From JBMYZL01 sp049610385 (GTDB taxonomy: Bacteria > Bacteroidota > Bacteroidia > Flavobacteriales_D > Sanyastnellaceae), in NCBI GenBank assembly GCA_049610385.1, contig JBMYZL010000004.1:62001-126000 (forward strand): a stretch of DNA of 64,000 bases. The letters are read 5' to 3'. A model generated the notes under the pieces. The model ran no database searches. It had not been told where the DNA came from and saw only the letters and a program-made list of their open reading frames with translations. Each line of letters starts with the position of its first letter. Within the stretch, counting starts at the first letter, position 1. Shown here piece after piece: positions 35,011-43,154 of the stretch. The translations under genes were made by a program, and so were the position numbers.

Positions 35011-37235
35011 AGCGAATCTTTGTTGTCGCGGGTGAAGCCTCCGGTGACATGTACGCCGGTGCTGTGATTTCGGCCCTCAAGGCGCGAAATCAACATCTCA
35101 ACATTCAAGGATGGGGAGGCGAAGCCATGAGAAAAGCGGGCGCAGAAGTTTTGAAAGATTACCATGACATGGCTTTCATGGGGTTTGCGGAAGTTTTGTC
35201 CAATTTGGGCACCATCCGACAAAATTTCGCCAAGGTGCAAGCGCATCTAGAAGACTTCCAACCTGACTTGCTGTTGACCGTCGACTTTCCAGGTTTCAAC
35301 TTGCGGTTGGCCCGGTGGGCCCGTCGCCACAACATCCCGACGGCCCATTACATTTCACCAGCCATCTGGGCATGGAAGCCTGGTCGCATTCGAAAAATCC
35401 AGCGCGATGTCAACCACATGTTTGTCACGCTGCCATTTGAAAAAGACCTTTATGACCAAGCCGGTGTGCCTTGCACATTCGTGGGACACCCGTTGTTGGA
35501 TGCAATGGCCCCGGACGACGTCGATGTTCTCCACGATTTCCCAGAACATCAGCCACTCGTCGCCCTGCTCCCAGGTTCGCGCAAACAGGAAATCGAAAAA
35601 ATGCTTCCCGTCATGCTTGAAACTGTGGCCCAAATGTCAGATGTCCAGCCAGTTGTGGCGGCTGCACCCGGGGCCTCAGATGATTGGTACACCGAGGCCC
35701 GGCTCAACAAAGTCGAAGTCGTCAAGGGCAAGACACGTGAGTTGTTGAGAAGAGCGCGAGCCGGACTGGTCACCTCGGGAACGGCTACCCTGGAAGCGGG
35801 ACTTGCCGGCCTCCCAACCATTGTTTGCTACAAAACCAGTGCCATCACTTTCGCATTGGCCAAACGCTTGGCCCGCGTTTCGCATATCGGATTGCCCAAC
35901 ATCATTTTGAACGATTCGGTCTTTCCTGAGCGCATTCAAAGCGAATGCCATCCGGACCAATTGATGCAAGACCTCACCTTGCTGATTCAAGATCCGCCGA
36001 CCTTGGAGCGCAACCGCATGCTGGAAAAGTTGAAGCTTTTACATGCTGCACTGGGCTCTTCGGGGGCAGCAAAACGTGTCGCTCAGCAGATTCTTCAAAT
36101 GATTGGATGCTTGGGCATCATTTTCGCTTCCCTAACAGGCGAGGCATGGGGACAATCCCCTGAACCTGCTCTGAGAGTGGGGTTGAATGGGGGCGCAGTG
36201 ATGTCTGGATGGAAAATTCGAGTGCCTGAGGTCTCCTATCAGAGACTCAACGCTCAAGGCGAAGTTTTGGACACCTTGGACTCCGGCGTCTGGCTGTCCT
36301 TGACAGCATCAGCTGATTGGCTATCGGGCAGTGAAACCTATGCGTTCTTGCGGCCACTGGACATGAGAGGGCGCATTGAATTGAAACCACCTGACGGCGC
36401 ATCCCAACTGCACCCAGGCGCCTTGCATTTGGACAATCGACAAGGAAAAGGATTCCGGGTGATTCTGGAGACCCAAATGGAACGATACCTGCCTGGGGTC
36501 TTGTCCGCCGAAACCGGGAAAGGTCATGCCCCTTCCTTTTATGAAGCGCAAGCCATTGTGAGCCGCACCTACACAACCCGTTCCCAGCATCGTCACCGTT
36601 TGGAAGGTTTTCATGTCTGTGACCAAGTCCATTGCCAAGTGTATCATGGCATCACAACCTGTACACCAGACATGTACCAAGCCGTTTCTCGAACGCGCAA
36701 CAAAATTCTCATCGATGAACAGGGCGTCCCCATCACAGCCGCATTTCACAGCAATTGCGGAGGACATACTCAGGGTGCAGAAGCCGTCTGGCAAGTCGCA
36801 TTGCCCTACCTGCGATGCATTCGAGACACCTTCTGTGCTCGTGGCGTCCACAGCCACTGGGAACGGGAAATTTCAGGTCACGACTGGCGCACTTGGTTGA
36901 GCGATCAGCGTGGGGGCAACGAGCATGGTCCTTCCTCGATGTTTCCCCGAGAACGCGCCCCACATTTGTTGGACTCAACTGCAGCCATTCGCGCGGCGGC
37001 CGCGCGTTCAGCCTTCGATTTGCCTTCCGCATTTTTTGTCGCCATGGACCACGGAAGCCATGTGGAACTCGTCGGTCAAGGATTTGGGCACGGCATTGGC
37101 ATGTGCCAAGAAGGTGCCATGGCACGTGCACAAGACGGTGCCAGCTGTTGGGACATTTTGTCAGCTTATTTTCAGGGCGTACATCTTGCTGACGGCCTCG
37201 CCGCTTGGCGATTGACTCAAAAGTTGGGCAAATGA
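35007..37235 (+). CDS. lpxB: Lipid-A-disaccharide synthase LpxB read through into a SpoIID/LytB-domain protein
   Basis: One frame of 743 codons holds two proteins. Residues 1-364 are LpxB (VVAGEASGDMYAGA, GGEAMRKAG, HYISPAIWAWKPGR, LLPGSRKQEIE, GTATLEAGLAGLPTI), the GT19 enzyme that joins UDP-diacylglucosamine and lipid X, ending in a normal family terminus (GAAKRVAQQIL). Residue 365 is Met (36099), starting a good signal peptide, MIGCLGIIFASLTGEAWGQ. Residues 385-743 are a SpoIID-type domain: YLPGVLSAETGK, YEAQAIVSRTYT, CDQVHCQVYHG, HSNCGGHTQGAEAVW, GHGIGMCQEGAM. SpoIID-type proteins act on peptidoglycan. The junction reads CAA ATG ATT; without one A it would be CAA TGA overlapping ATG, the usual gene-pair overlap here. 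It may be a true fusion with an internal anchor, a recent frameshift, a homopolymer error, or two proteins made by internal initiation. Confidence 0.9.
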   Translation: MKRIFVVAGEASGDMYAGAVISALKARNQHLNIQGWGGEAMRKAGAEVLKDYHDMAFMGFAEVLSNLGTIRQNFAKVQAHLEDFQPDLLLTVDFPGFNLRLARWARRHNIPTAHYISPAIWAWKPGRIRKIQRDVNHMFVTLPFEKDLYDQAGVPCTFVGHPLLDAMAPDDVDVLHDFPEHQPLVALLPGSRKQEIEKMLPVMLETVAQMSDVQPVVAAAPGASDDWYTEARLNKVEVVKGKTRELLRRARAGLVTSGTATLEAGLAGLPTIVCYKTSAITFALAKRLARVSHIGLPNIILNDSVFPERIQSECHPDQLMQDLTLLIQDPPTLERNRMLEKLKLLHAALGSSGAAKRVAQQILQMIGCLGIIFASLTGEAWGQSPEPALRVGLNGGAVMSGWKIRVPEVSYQRLNAQGEVLDTLDSGVWLSLTASADWLSGSETYAFLRPLDMRGRIELKPPDGASQLHPGALHLDNRQGKGFRVILETQMERYLPGVLSAETGKGHAPSFYEAQAIVSRTYTTRSQHRHRLEGFHVCDQVHCQVYHGITTCTPDMYQAVSRTRNKILIDEQGVPITAAFHSNCGGHTQGAEAVWQVALPYLRCIRDTFCARGVHSHWEREISGHDWRTWLSDQRGGNEHGPSSMFPRERAPHLLDSTAAIRAAAARSAFDLPSAFFVAMDHGSHVELVGQGFGHGIGMCQEGAMARAQDGASCWDILSAYFQGVHLADGLAAWRLTQKLGK

Positions 37236-38851
37236 AACGATTTGGGGTAAATCACCTTGTAGGCCAACAGCAGCTTCCTTTGCTCACCTGGACCAAGTGA
37301 AATGGGCCATGACACCTCGCCTGTGGCGGCATCCAAATCGCCTCCAGAGGTATTCTGAACCTCCACTTCAATGTCTGGATGAGCGGCCAATGGAACCTGG
37401 TCCACCACACGAATATCAACTGTTCGTTGGTGTTGATTGAGCAAAGTGATTTCCCAGACCACTTCAGTGGATTTCTTGCCTCCTAGCGCTGAACTTTTGC
37501 ATTTGTCCAGTTGTCGAATGCGGCTGCTGCGAATCTGTGGATCCTGGCCAACGGGAAACTCCAAAGTATCACCGGGCGCAGGCAGCTCCATCTGAAATGC
37601 GCCTCGGTAGGCTCCACCCGCAATCACCTGAACTTCTCCTGGCATCAAGTCGGAACCAGCCCAAGAGGATGTCGAAACCATTTGATAGGCTTCGTCTGAA
37701 AATGCTGGCAAACTCAACATCCTCAATTGTCCTTGCAGTTCAAATGCACCCAAATCCACGCGTTCTGGCTGGCCGCTTCCCAAGATTTCAATGGGTCCTA
37801 GAGCTTGGAAACGATAACGCTCCATCGCTCCCCTGCCCGCATCGAAACTGTTCACAGAAATTCCATCCATACGTGCACTTCGACTTGCCGCTTCCGTTTG
37901 ATTCAGTTCAAAGTCATCCGAAGCTTCCCCCCATTCGTAACCATCAGAATGGAGTGCCGCGGAGGATCGACTCTGGGGCTTCAATCGCAAAGGCTTCACG
38001 GAGGGAGGGGACAAACTTTGCATGGGATTGCCCGCTGCAAAAACAACATCCAGATCCACCCAATCTGAACCCGAACGCTGTGAAACTTCTGCAAAACGAT
38101 GCATCTCCACGACCCCGGAAGGATTGACCTTGGCTTCAAATACAGGCCGCCAGCGTGCAGATGGAATGACATAATCCACTTCGACTTTGGCAGAAGTGTT
38201 GGCCGGGCCTTGCAACCGCAGGTTGATGGCCCCGTGCACACGTCCTCCCTCGCGTTTCAAAGAATCCACTTGGTGATGCCACAATCGAGCATCATCGTCC
38301 AAGGCAGCCAGTTCCAAGTCAAGCTCCAACATGGAATATTTCAATTCCTTCACCCGCTCCCGCCAGAAATTTGCGGCTTCCCGCAAATCTTCAACCAACA
38401 AGGTTTCCTGCCCACCTACTTGCCGATTGGACAAGAGCATTGCCAATTCCTCAGCATAGGTCTCCCGCAATGCCATGCGCATGCTGCGCGTCACCTCCAC
38501 CGATTCTATCTCCGATTGGATCTGTTTCACCATCATTTCATTGCGCCTCTGCAATTCAGCATTGGGCGCATGCTGATACCCCACACCAGCCATGGACCAT
38601 GTCTCTGGCAAATGAACCTGAATCGTAGATGGCTCCACATTCAAATCCAAGTCATTCAAGATTCCCGACCAAAATCCTTCAGCATTCAGGGTGACCCTTG
38701 CAACCCGCTTCATTCGAGCGCCATTTTCGTAGACCTCTGCCGAGAGCAAGTCAAAATTTTGGGCTTGTGCAGCCGTGAAAATCCACAGCATGCATCCGAG
38801 CATTGCGCTGTGAGCCAATCCATTCAAGCAATGGCACAATCGATTCATCAT
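37217..38851 (-). CDS. DUF4139/DUF4140 (mucoidy inhibitor A-like) protein
   Basis: This 544-residue secreted protein (signal peptide ending near FTAAQAQ) has the two-part layout of the MuiA/DUF4139 family. The N-terminal DUF4140 domain (DLLSAEVYENGARMKRVARV) is followed by a coiled coil at about 90-200 (QRRNEMMVKQIQSEIESVEV, WRERVKELKYSMLELDLEL). The C-terminal DUF4139 domain has VDYVIPSARWRPVFEAKV and WEITLLNQHQRTVDIRVVDQVP. Molecular function is unknown. It overlaps the SpoIID-domain gene tail to tail by 19 bases and is coupled by ATGA to the DUF4249 gene upstream. Confidence 0.85.
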   Translation of the reverse strand: MMNRLCHCLNGLAHSAMLGCMLWIFTAAQAQNFDLLSAEVYENGARMKRVARVTLNAEGFWSGILNDLDLNVEPSTIQVHLPETWSMAGVGYQHAPNAELQRRNEMMVKQIQSEIESVEVTRSMRMALRETYAEELAMLLSNRQVGGQETLLVEDLREAANFWRERVKELKYSMLELDLELAALDDDARLWHHQVDSLKREGGRVHGAINLRLQGPANTSAKVEVDYVIPSARWRPVFEAKVNPSGVVEMHRFAEVSQRSGSDWVDLDVVFAAGNPMQSLSPPSVKPLRLKPQSRSSAALHSDGYEWGEASDDFELNQTEAASRSARMDGISVNSFDAGRGAMERYRFQALGPIEILGSGQPERVDLGAFELQGQLRMLSLPAFSDEAYQMVSTSSWAGSDLMPGEVQVIAGGAYRGAFQMELPAPGDTLEFPVGQDPQIRSSRIRQLDKCKSSALGGKKSTEVVWEITLLNQHQRTVDIRVVDQVPLAAHPDIEVEVQNTSGGDLDAATGEVSWPISLGPGEQRKLLLAYKVIYPKSFHLPNF

Positions 38852-39840
38852 GGTTGGAAAATTACGGTATCCAATGAAACCCCATAACCGGCGAAAAGTC
38901 CCCGCCCCCCTTCAACATTGGTCAGCATGTCCGCTGGGATGGAAAATGGACTTCCTTGACCCAAAATAGCCGATTCATAACTCGCCAGGGCGCGATACAC
39001 ATCCCGATCTATCGTACAGTTTTTGACGACCACAGTGTCGCCTACTTTGAAATAACCAAATTCAGGATGATCAAATTGGTCCTCTGGATGCTGACTTCCG
39101 GATGCGATGCCGCGAAAAGCAGAAAATTCAAACGTCAATCCGTTGAAGAATTCATCATCGATGACACTGCCCAAGGGTGCGATGAAATCCGAATCTTTGG
39201 GTTGTCCGGCATCAACATCCCAGGCGGGCCTCGAATTCAGCCTGCGGGCAAACCATCGGTATGCATTGCCCAGCGTATCCGGGTCCGTCACCATGGCGTA
39301 AGCAATGCCCAAACTATCGGGAGGCCCCGGGCTGTCGAACCAAATCGAATCCATCACCACGGCCTTCGGAATGTGAGTAGTCGCCATCGCTTGGACATCT
39401 TCCAATTCAACCATGAGCGTGTAACTGGTTTCAGATGTCCCCAACCAGGCTGCGTCTAAGGATGTGTAAAAACAGAGATCGGCTTGAATCAAGATTTCTA
39501 CTGGCAATCCCGTAGATGCGGAAATGTCGTCCAAGACGTCTGTAGGTAAGTCTCCCGTACAAATCGCAGTCAATTCTGTTTGCTCTCCGCTAGACTTGCT
39601 CAGTTGTACATCCGCTCCTCCGACAAAAAAATCTTCTGAAAAGGTCAAATCAAAAGGTTCAAAATACCCTTGCGTCCAACCCAACCAAACCAGTGGTGCA
39701 GCTCCCGTCTCAATGCGACCTTCCACCACCAATTCTCGAGCAGAAGGCGGCAATTCAACCTCAATCTCTTTCTCACAGGATGAAAAGACCACCCATGGTA
39801 GCAGCAACATGGGGAAAAGTTGTGGACGCTTGGTGAACAT
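38848..39840 (-). CDS. DUF4249 family lipoprotein
   Basis: The 330-residue protein starts MFTKRPQLFPMLLLPWVVFSSC, a lipoprotein signal, and continues EKEIEVELPPSARELVVEGRI, the usual opening of DUF4249 proteins. Later VEDVQAM-like sequence, ANAYRWFARRLNS-like sequence and the C-terminal NVEGGRGLFAGYG (consensus N-x-x-G-x-G-x-F) also fit. DUF4249 genes usually follow a TonB-dependent receptor gene; here none is adjacent, so this is an orphan copy. The frame extends to 40077, but a TACTTTTG box at 39848-39855 supports ATG 39840. Confidence 0.85.
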   Translation of the reverse strand: MFTKRPQLFPMLLLPWVVFSSCEKEIEVELPPSARELVVEGRIETGAAPLVWLGWTQGYFEPFDLTFSEDFFVGGADVQLSKSSGEQTELTAICTGDLPTDVLDDISASTGLPVEILIQADLCFYTSLDAAWLGTSETSYTLMVELEDVQAMATTHIPKAVVMDSIWFDSPGPPDSLGIAYAMVTDPDTLGNAYRWFARRLNSRPAWDVDAGQPKDSDFIAPLGSVIDDEFFNGLTFEFSAFRGIASGSQHPEDQFDHPEFGYFKVGDTVVVKNCTIDRDVYRALASYESAILGQGSPFSIPADMLTNVEGGRGLFAGYGVSLDTVIFQP

Positions 39841-39847
39841 TCGTGAA

Positions 39848-39855
39848 CAAAAGTA
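39848..39855 (-). promoter_or_regulatory. -7 element of the DUF4249-DUF4139 pair (TACTTTTG)
   Basis: TACTTTTG on the minus strand, an exact TAnnTTTG match, ends seven bases before ATG 39840. A TTG 23 bases further upstream could serve as a loosely spaced -33 element. Confidence 0.5.
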
Positions 39856-39868
39856 AGGTTGGTTGAAG

Positions 39869-39876
39869 TAGTTTTG
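39869..39876 (+). promoter_or_regulatory. -7 element of the nusB operon (TAGTTTTG)
   Basis: TAGTTTTG is an exact TAnnTTTG match 54 bases upstream of the nusB ATG, back to back with the divergent DUF4249 promoter. Confidence 0.4.
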
Positions 39877-39930
39877 CCCAACAGTTCTTTCAAGTGCCGA
39901 CCCGCCGCCGCCAGTGACAGTCACAAGCCC

Positions 39931-40875
39931 ATGCTCAACCGACGACACCTTCGAATCAAGATATTGCACATCCTTTACGCATTTTACCAGGATGAAGAGC
40001 GTGACGCGGTCAAGGCCAAAAAGGCCCTGGACCACGCCGTGGACAAGATGCAGGAACTGTACATTCTGTTGCTGCAACTCGTGGGTTCAATGCAAGGATT
40101 TGCCATCGATCGGATCGAAGCGGGTCGGAAAAAGCACATGCCTTCGTCTGAGGATTTGCACCCCAACACCAAATTTGTCACCAACAAACCGCTGAGAACC
40201 CTGGCAAACAGCCGAAATCTGCAACGTGTGAGTGAGGAGATGGGCATCGGTTGGGGCAACGAATCGGAATTGCTCAAAAAAGTGTTCAGAGGGCTCATCG
40301 ATCACGAAGACTACCAAGAATACATGGCTTCTGAGGAGCGGGGGTTTCGCCATGACCGTGAATATTTGGTGCGCATGTTCCGCAAACACATGATCAGCAC
40401 CGAATTGTTTCAAGACAATTTGGAGGAGCAAAGCATTTTTTGGAATGACGATCTTGATTTGGCCGCATCGATGACCATCAAGACGATCAAATCCATACGT
40501 GAAGGTGCTGATGACGTTGAGCTGCTCCCGCTTTGGCGCGAGGACGATGATGACAAGAATTTCATGGACACCCTGTTCCGGGAGACCTTGGCCAATGCAG
40601 GTGAGAATGAGAAGCTCATCGTTCAAGCCGCCGAAAATTGGGAAATTGAACGCATTGCCTTGATGGATCGGATCTTGTTGAAAATGGCTTTGGCAGAGGC
40701 CAAATCATTCGAGTCCATCCCCCTCAAGGTGACGATGAATGAATACATTGAATTGTCGAAGTATTACAGCACGCCCAAGAGCAGTGGATTTATCAATGGC
40801 ATCTTGGATCCGTTGTTTGCTCAGCTTCGAGCTTCCGGAGATATCGTGAAAATTGGACGGGGATTGATCGAATGA
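39931..40875 (+). CDS. nusB: Transcription antitermination protein NusB (long Bacteroidota form)
   Basis: NusB binds boxA RNA with S10 in rRNA antitermination complexes. The 314-residue protein starts MLNRRHLRIKILHILYAFYQ, the standard NusB opening, and ends with the NusB core (WEIERIALMDRILLKMALAE, VTMNEYIELSKYYSTPKSSGFINGILD). About residues 30-190 are an extra helical segment (YILLLQLVGSMQGFAIDRI, FRKHMISTELF) absent from the 140-residue E. coli protein but usual in Bacteroidota. It heads an overlapping chain nusB-DUF1573-yajC-nhaC. Confidence 0.95.
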   Translation: MLNRRHLRIKILHILYAFYQDEERDAVKAKKALDHAVDKMQELYILLLQLVGSMQGFAIDRIEAGRKKHMPSSEDLHPNTKFVTNKPLRTLANSRNLQRVSEEMGIGWGNESELLKKVFRGLIDHEDYQEYMASEERGFRHDREYLVRMFRKHMISTELFQDNLEEQSIFWNDDLDLAASMTIKTIKSIREGADDVELLPLWREDDDDKNFMDTLFRETLANAGENEKLIVQAAENWEIERIALMDRILLKMALAEAKSFESIPLKVTMNEYIELSKYYSTPKSSGFINGILDPLFAQLRASGDIVKIGRGLIE

Positions 40876-41345
40876 TGGGTTGGCATTGGCATGCATGCGG
40901 GTGCCTTCTGGCGCTCCTCTGGATCAGTTGCTCCCAGAATGACGGGGACAGAATCACCTCGGACATGATCCACTTTGACGCCATCAATCCATCAGATGCC
41001 CAGAGGCCTGAAGCGTTTTTTCCGGATCCCACTTGGGACCTCGGGACGGTTGCTGAGGGCAGTACGTTTGACCATTTCTTTGTGATGAAAAACACAGGAA
41101 ATGCTCCTTTGGTACTGGCCGATGTTTCCGCCACTTGTGGCTGTACAGTGGCCCGCAATTGGCCCAAAACACCCATCGCACCAGGCGAGGAAATCGAAAT
41201 CGAGCTCACTTATGACAGCCGAGGAAGACAAGGCGAAATCGATTCCAAGGTTTTGGTTGTTGCAAACACATATCCTTCCACAACCCAACTGCAATTGATC
41301 GGCAGGGTCATCGGCCCGGAAGAAAACCACGTAATCCAAAAATGA
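40872..41345 (+). CDS. DUF1573 domain lipoprotein
   Basis: The 157-residue protein has a lipoprotein signal (LLALLWISCSQN) and one DUF1573 domain: WDLGTVAEGSTFDHFFVMKNT, PLVLADVSATCGCTVARNWPK, IELTYDSRGRQGEID. The fold is an Ig-like beta-sandwich, and the conserved CGC motif is present. The function of the family is not known; many members sit beside Sec or envelope genes, as here between nusB and yajC. ATGA overlaps occur at both ends. Confidence 0.9.
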   Translation: MMGWHWHACGCLLALLWISCSQNDGDRITSDMIHFDAINPSDAQRPEAFFPDPTWDLGTVAEGSTFDHFFVMKNTGNAPLVLADVSATCGCTVARNWPKTPIAPGEEIEIELTYDSRGRQGEIDSKVLVVANTYPSTTQLQLIGRVIGPEENHVIQK

Positions 41346-41665
41346 TGAAGACACTTTTATTGCAAGCGGCCCCTGCTCCCGGGGGAGACTACTCATTTCT
41401 GATCATGATTGGTGGCATGGTGGCCATCATGTATTTCTTCATGATTCGGCCACAGATGAAAAAGCAAAAAGAGGCCAAAGCTTTTCGTGAATCACTGAGC
41501 AAAGGCGACCAAGTGGTCACCATTGGCGGCATTCATGGAAAGGTGGTGGATTTAAACAACAAAACAGCCCTGCTTCAAGTCGAAGGTGCCAAGATTCGGG
41601 TGGAATTAACGGCCATCAATCCTGCCGGAGAAGCAGACACAGAAGAAATGCAGCGCCGTGGTTAA
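41342..41665 (+). CDS. yajC: Preprotein translocase subunit YajC
   Basis: YajC is the small accessory subunit of the SecDF complex. The 107-residue protein has one membrane helix (about 15-38, DYSFLIMIGGMVAIMYFFMI) followed by the family signature RPQMKKQKEAKAFRESLSKG and the beta domain DQVVTIGGIHGKVVDL. SecD/SecF is not in the window. The first Met codon overlaps the DUF1573 stop. Confidence 0.96.
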   Translation: MMKTLLLQAAPAPGGDYSFLIMIGGMVAIMYFFMIRPQMKKQKEAKAFRESLSKGDQVVTIGGIHGKVVDLNNKTALLQVEGAKIRVELTAINPAGEADTEEMQRRG

Positions 41666-43148
41666 TCAGGTAGACTCAAGAGCCGAGCCTTCATTGGGTA
41701 TGGCGCTGGTTCCTGTCGGGTTTCTCATTGCATTGCTGGCGGCTGACGTTTGGGCTTTTGGGGAGGACAGTTCATATGGTCCCAATCAGATGGCCATGTT
41801 AATGACCGCCTTGCTCGCTGGGGGCTTGGGCATGTGGCGGCATGGCACCGCTTGGGCTGACATTCGCGAAGCCATTGCAAAGAACATTTCCACGACCACG
41901 GAGGCTTTGCTCATCCTGTTGTTGATCGGGGCACTCTCTGGCACTTGGTTGGTCGCTGGCATCATCCCTGCCTTCATCCATTATGGGCTTCAATTGCTCG
42001 ATCCGTCATGGTTCCTGCTCGCAGCCTGCCTCATTTGTGCCGCCTTGTCTCTGGCCACGGGTTCGTCATGGGGGACAGTTGGAACTGTGGGCGTCGCACT
42101 GGTTGGCATTGGAACAGCTTTGGGCATTTCAACCGGCTGGGTGGCAGGAGCCATCATTTCTGGCGCCTATTTCGGAGACAAGCTGTCGCCTCTGAGCGAC
42201 ACCACGAACATTGCACCAGCTGTGGCGGGGACAGACTTGTTTACACACATCCGGTACATGTTGTACACGACTATACCCAGTTTTGCCATTGCGTTGCTCG
42301 TCTTTTTGATCGCAGGCCTTGGAGCGCACCAATTCAGTGGCGAGGTCAATGCGGGACTTGCGGACGAGGTTGGATCGGCCATCACCCGTGCATTCGACAT
42401 CCATCTTGGGCTCTTTTTGGCCCCCTTGGCCGTGATTGTGATGATTGCCAAAAAAGTACCTGCAGCCCCTGCCCTGTTCATCGGGGTCCTCTTGGGAGGA
42501 ATAACTGCATGGTGGGTTCAGCCACATCAGCTCGCCGCAGTCAGTGGAGCAAATTCCTTGGATGCCAAAAGCTTGTATCAAGGATTGTTTCAAGCCATGG
42601 CTTTGGACAGTGCTGTGGTCACTGGCAACCCGTTAGCGGATGACTTGCTGAGTTCGGGCGGCATGGCTGGAATGCTGAATACCGTTTGGCTCATTCTTTG
42701 TGCAATGACATTTGGGGCCACGATGCAAGCGACAGGCATGTTGGGCGCGATTTCAAACGCGATGCTTCGCGGGGTCTCGAATACATTCGGCCTTGTGTCA
42801 CGCGTGAGCGGTACTTGCTTGGCCTTCAATATTCTCACCGCAGACCAATACCTGGCCATTGTGATTCCAGGGAACATGTACAAGGAGAGTTTTGAAAACC
42901 AGGGGCTTGCGCCCGAAAACCTCAGCCGAACGTTGGAGGATACCGGAACGGTGACCAGCGTTTTGATTCCATGGAATACTTGTGGAGTCGCACAGGCTGG
43001 CATCCTGGGCGTGTCCACTTGGACGTATCTTCCTTATTGTATTTTCAATTGGGTCAGCCCCATGACAACCTTAGCTGTGGCCGCCTTGGGCTGGAAGGTT
43101 CGCAAGACGGTTCAACCAGCGAAAACTTCTGCAGCCACCCGCGGTTAA
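41658..43148 (+). CDS. nhaC: Na+/H+ antiporter, NhaC family
   Basis: The 496-residue membrane protein has about 11-12 helices. It carries NhaC-type conserved segments LATGSSWGTVGTVGVAL, GAYFGDKLSPLSDTTNIAP (Asp residues proposed to bind the cation) and a matching second-repeat block ITADQYLAIVIPGNMY...LEDTGTVTSVLIPWNTCG. It should exchange Na+ for H+ across the inner membrane, fitting a sodium cycle with Na+-NQR. The start is GTG 41658, overlapping the yajC stop by eight bases. Confidence 0.9.
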   Translation: MVNQVDSRAEPSLGMALVPVGFLIALLAADVWAFGEDSSYGPNQMAMLMTALLAGGLGMWRHGTAWADIREAIAKNISTTTEALLILLLIGALSGTWLVAGIIPAFIHYGLQLLDPSWFLLAACLICAALSLATGSSWGTVGTVGVALVGIGTALGISTGWVAGAIISGAYFGDKLSPLSDTTNIAPAVAGTDLFTHIRYMLYTTIPSFAIALLVFLIAGLGAHQFSGEVNAGLADEVGSAITRAFDIHLGLFLAPLAVIVMIAKKVPAAPALFIGVLLGGITAWWVQPHQLAAVSGANSLDAKSLYQGLFQAMALDSAVVTGNPLADDLLSSGGMAGMLNTVWLILCAMTFGATMQATGMLGAISNAMLRGVSNTFGLVSRVSGTCLAFNILTADQYLAIVIPGNMYKESFENQGLAPENLSRTLEDTGTVTSVLIPWNTCGVAQAGILGVSTWTYLPYCIFNWVSPMTTLAVAALGWKVRKTVQPAKTSAATRG

Positions 43149-43154
43149 TTCAAT

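Noticed and set aside
38099..38887. Plus-strand frame of 262 codons inside the DUF4139 gene
   Set aside because: Antisense shadow rich in His and Gln with no domain; the minus strand encodes a recognisable protein with signal peptide and coiled coil.
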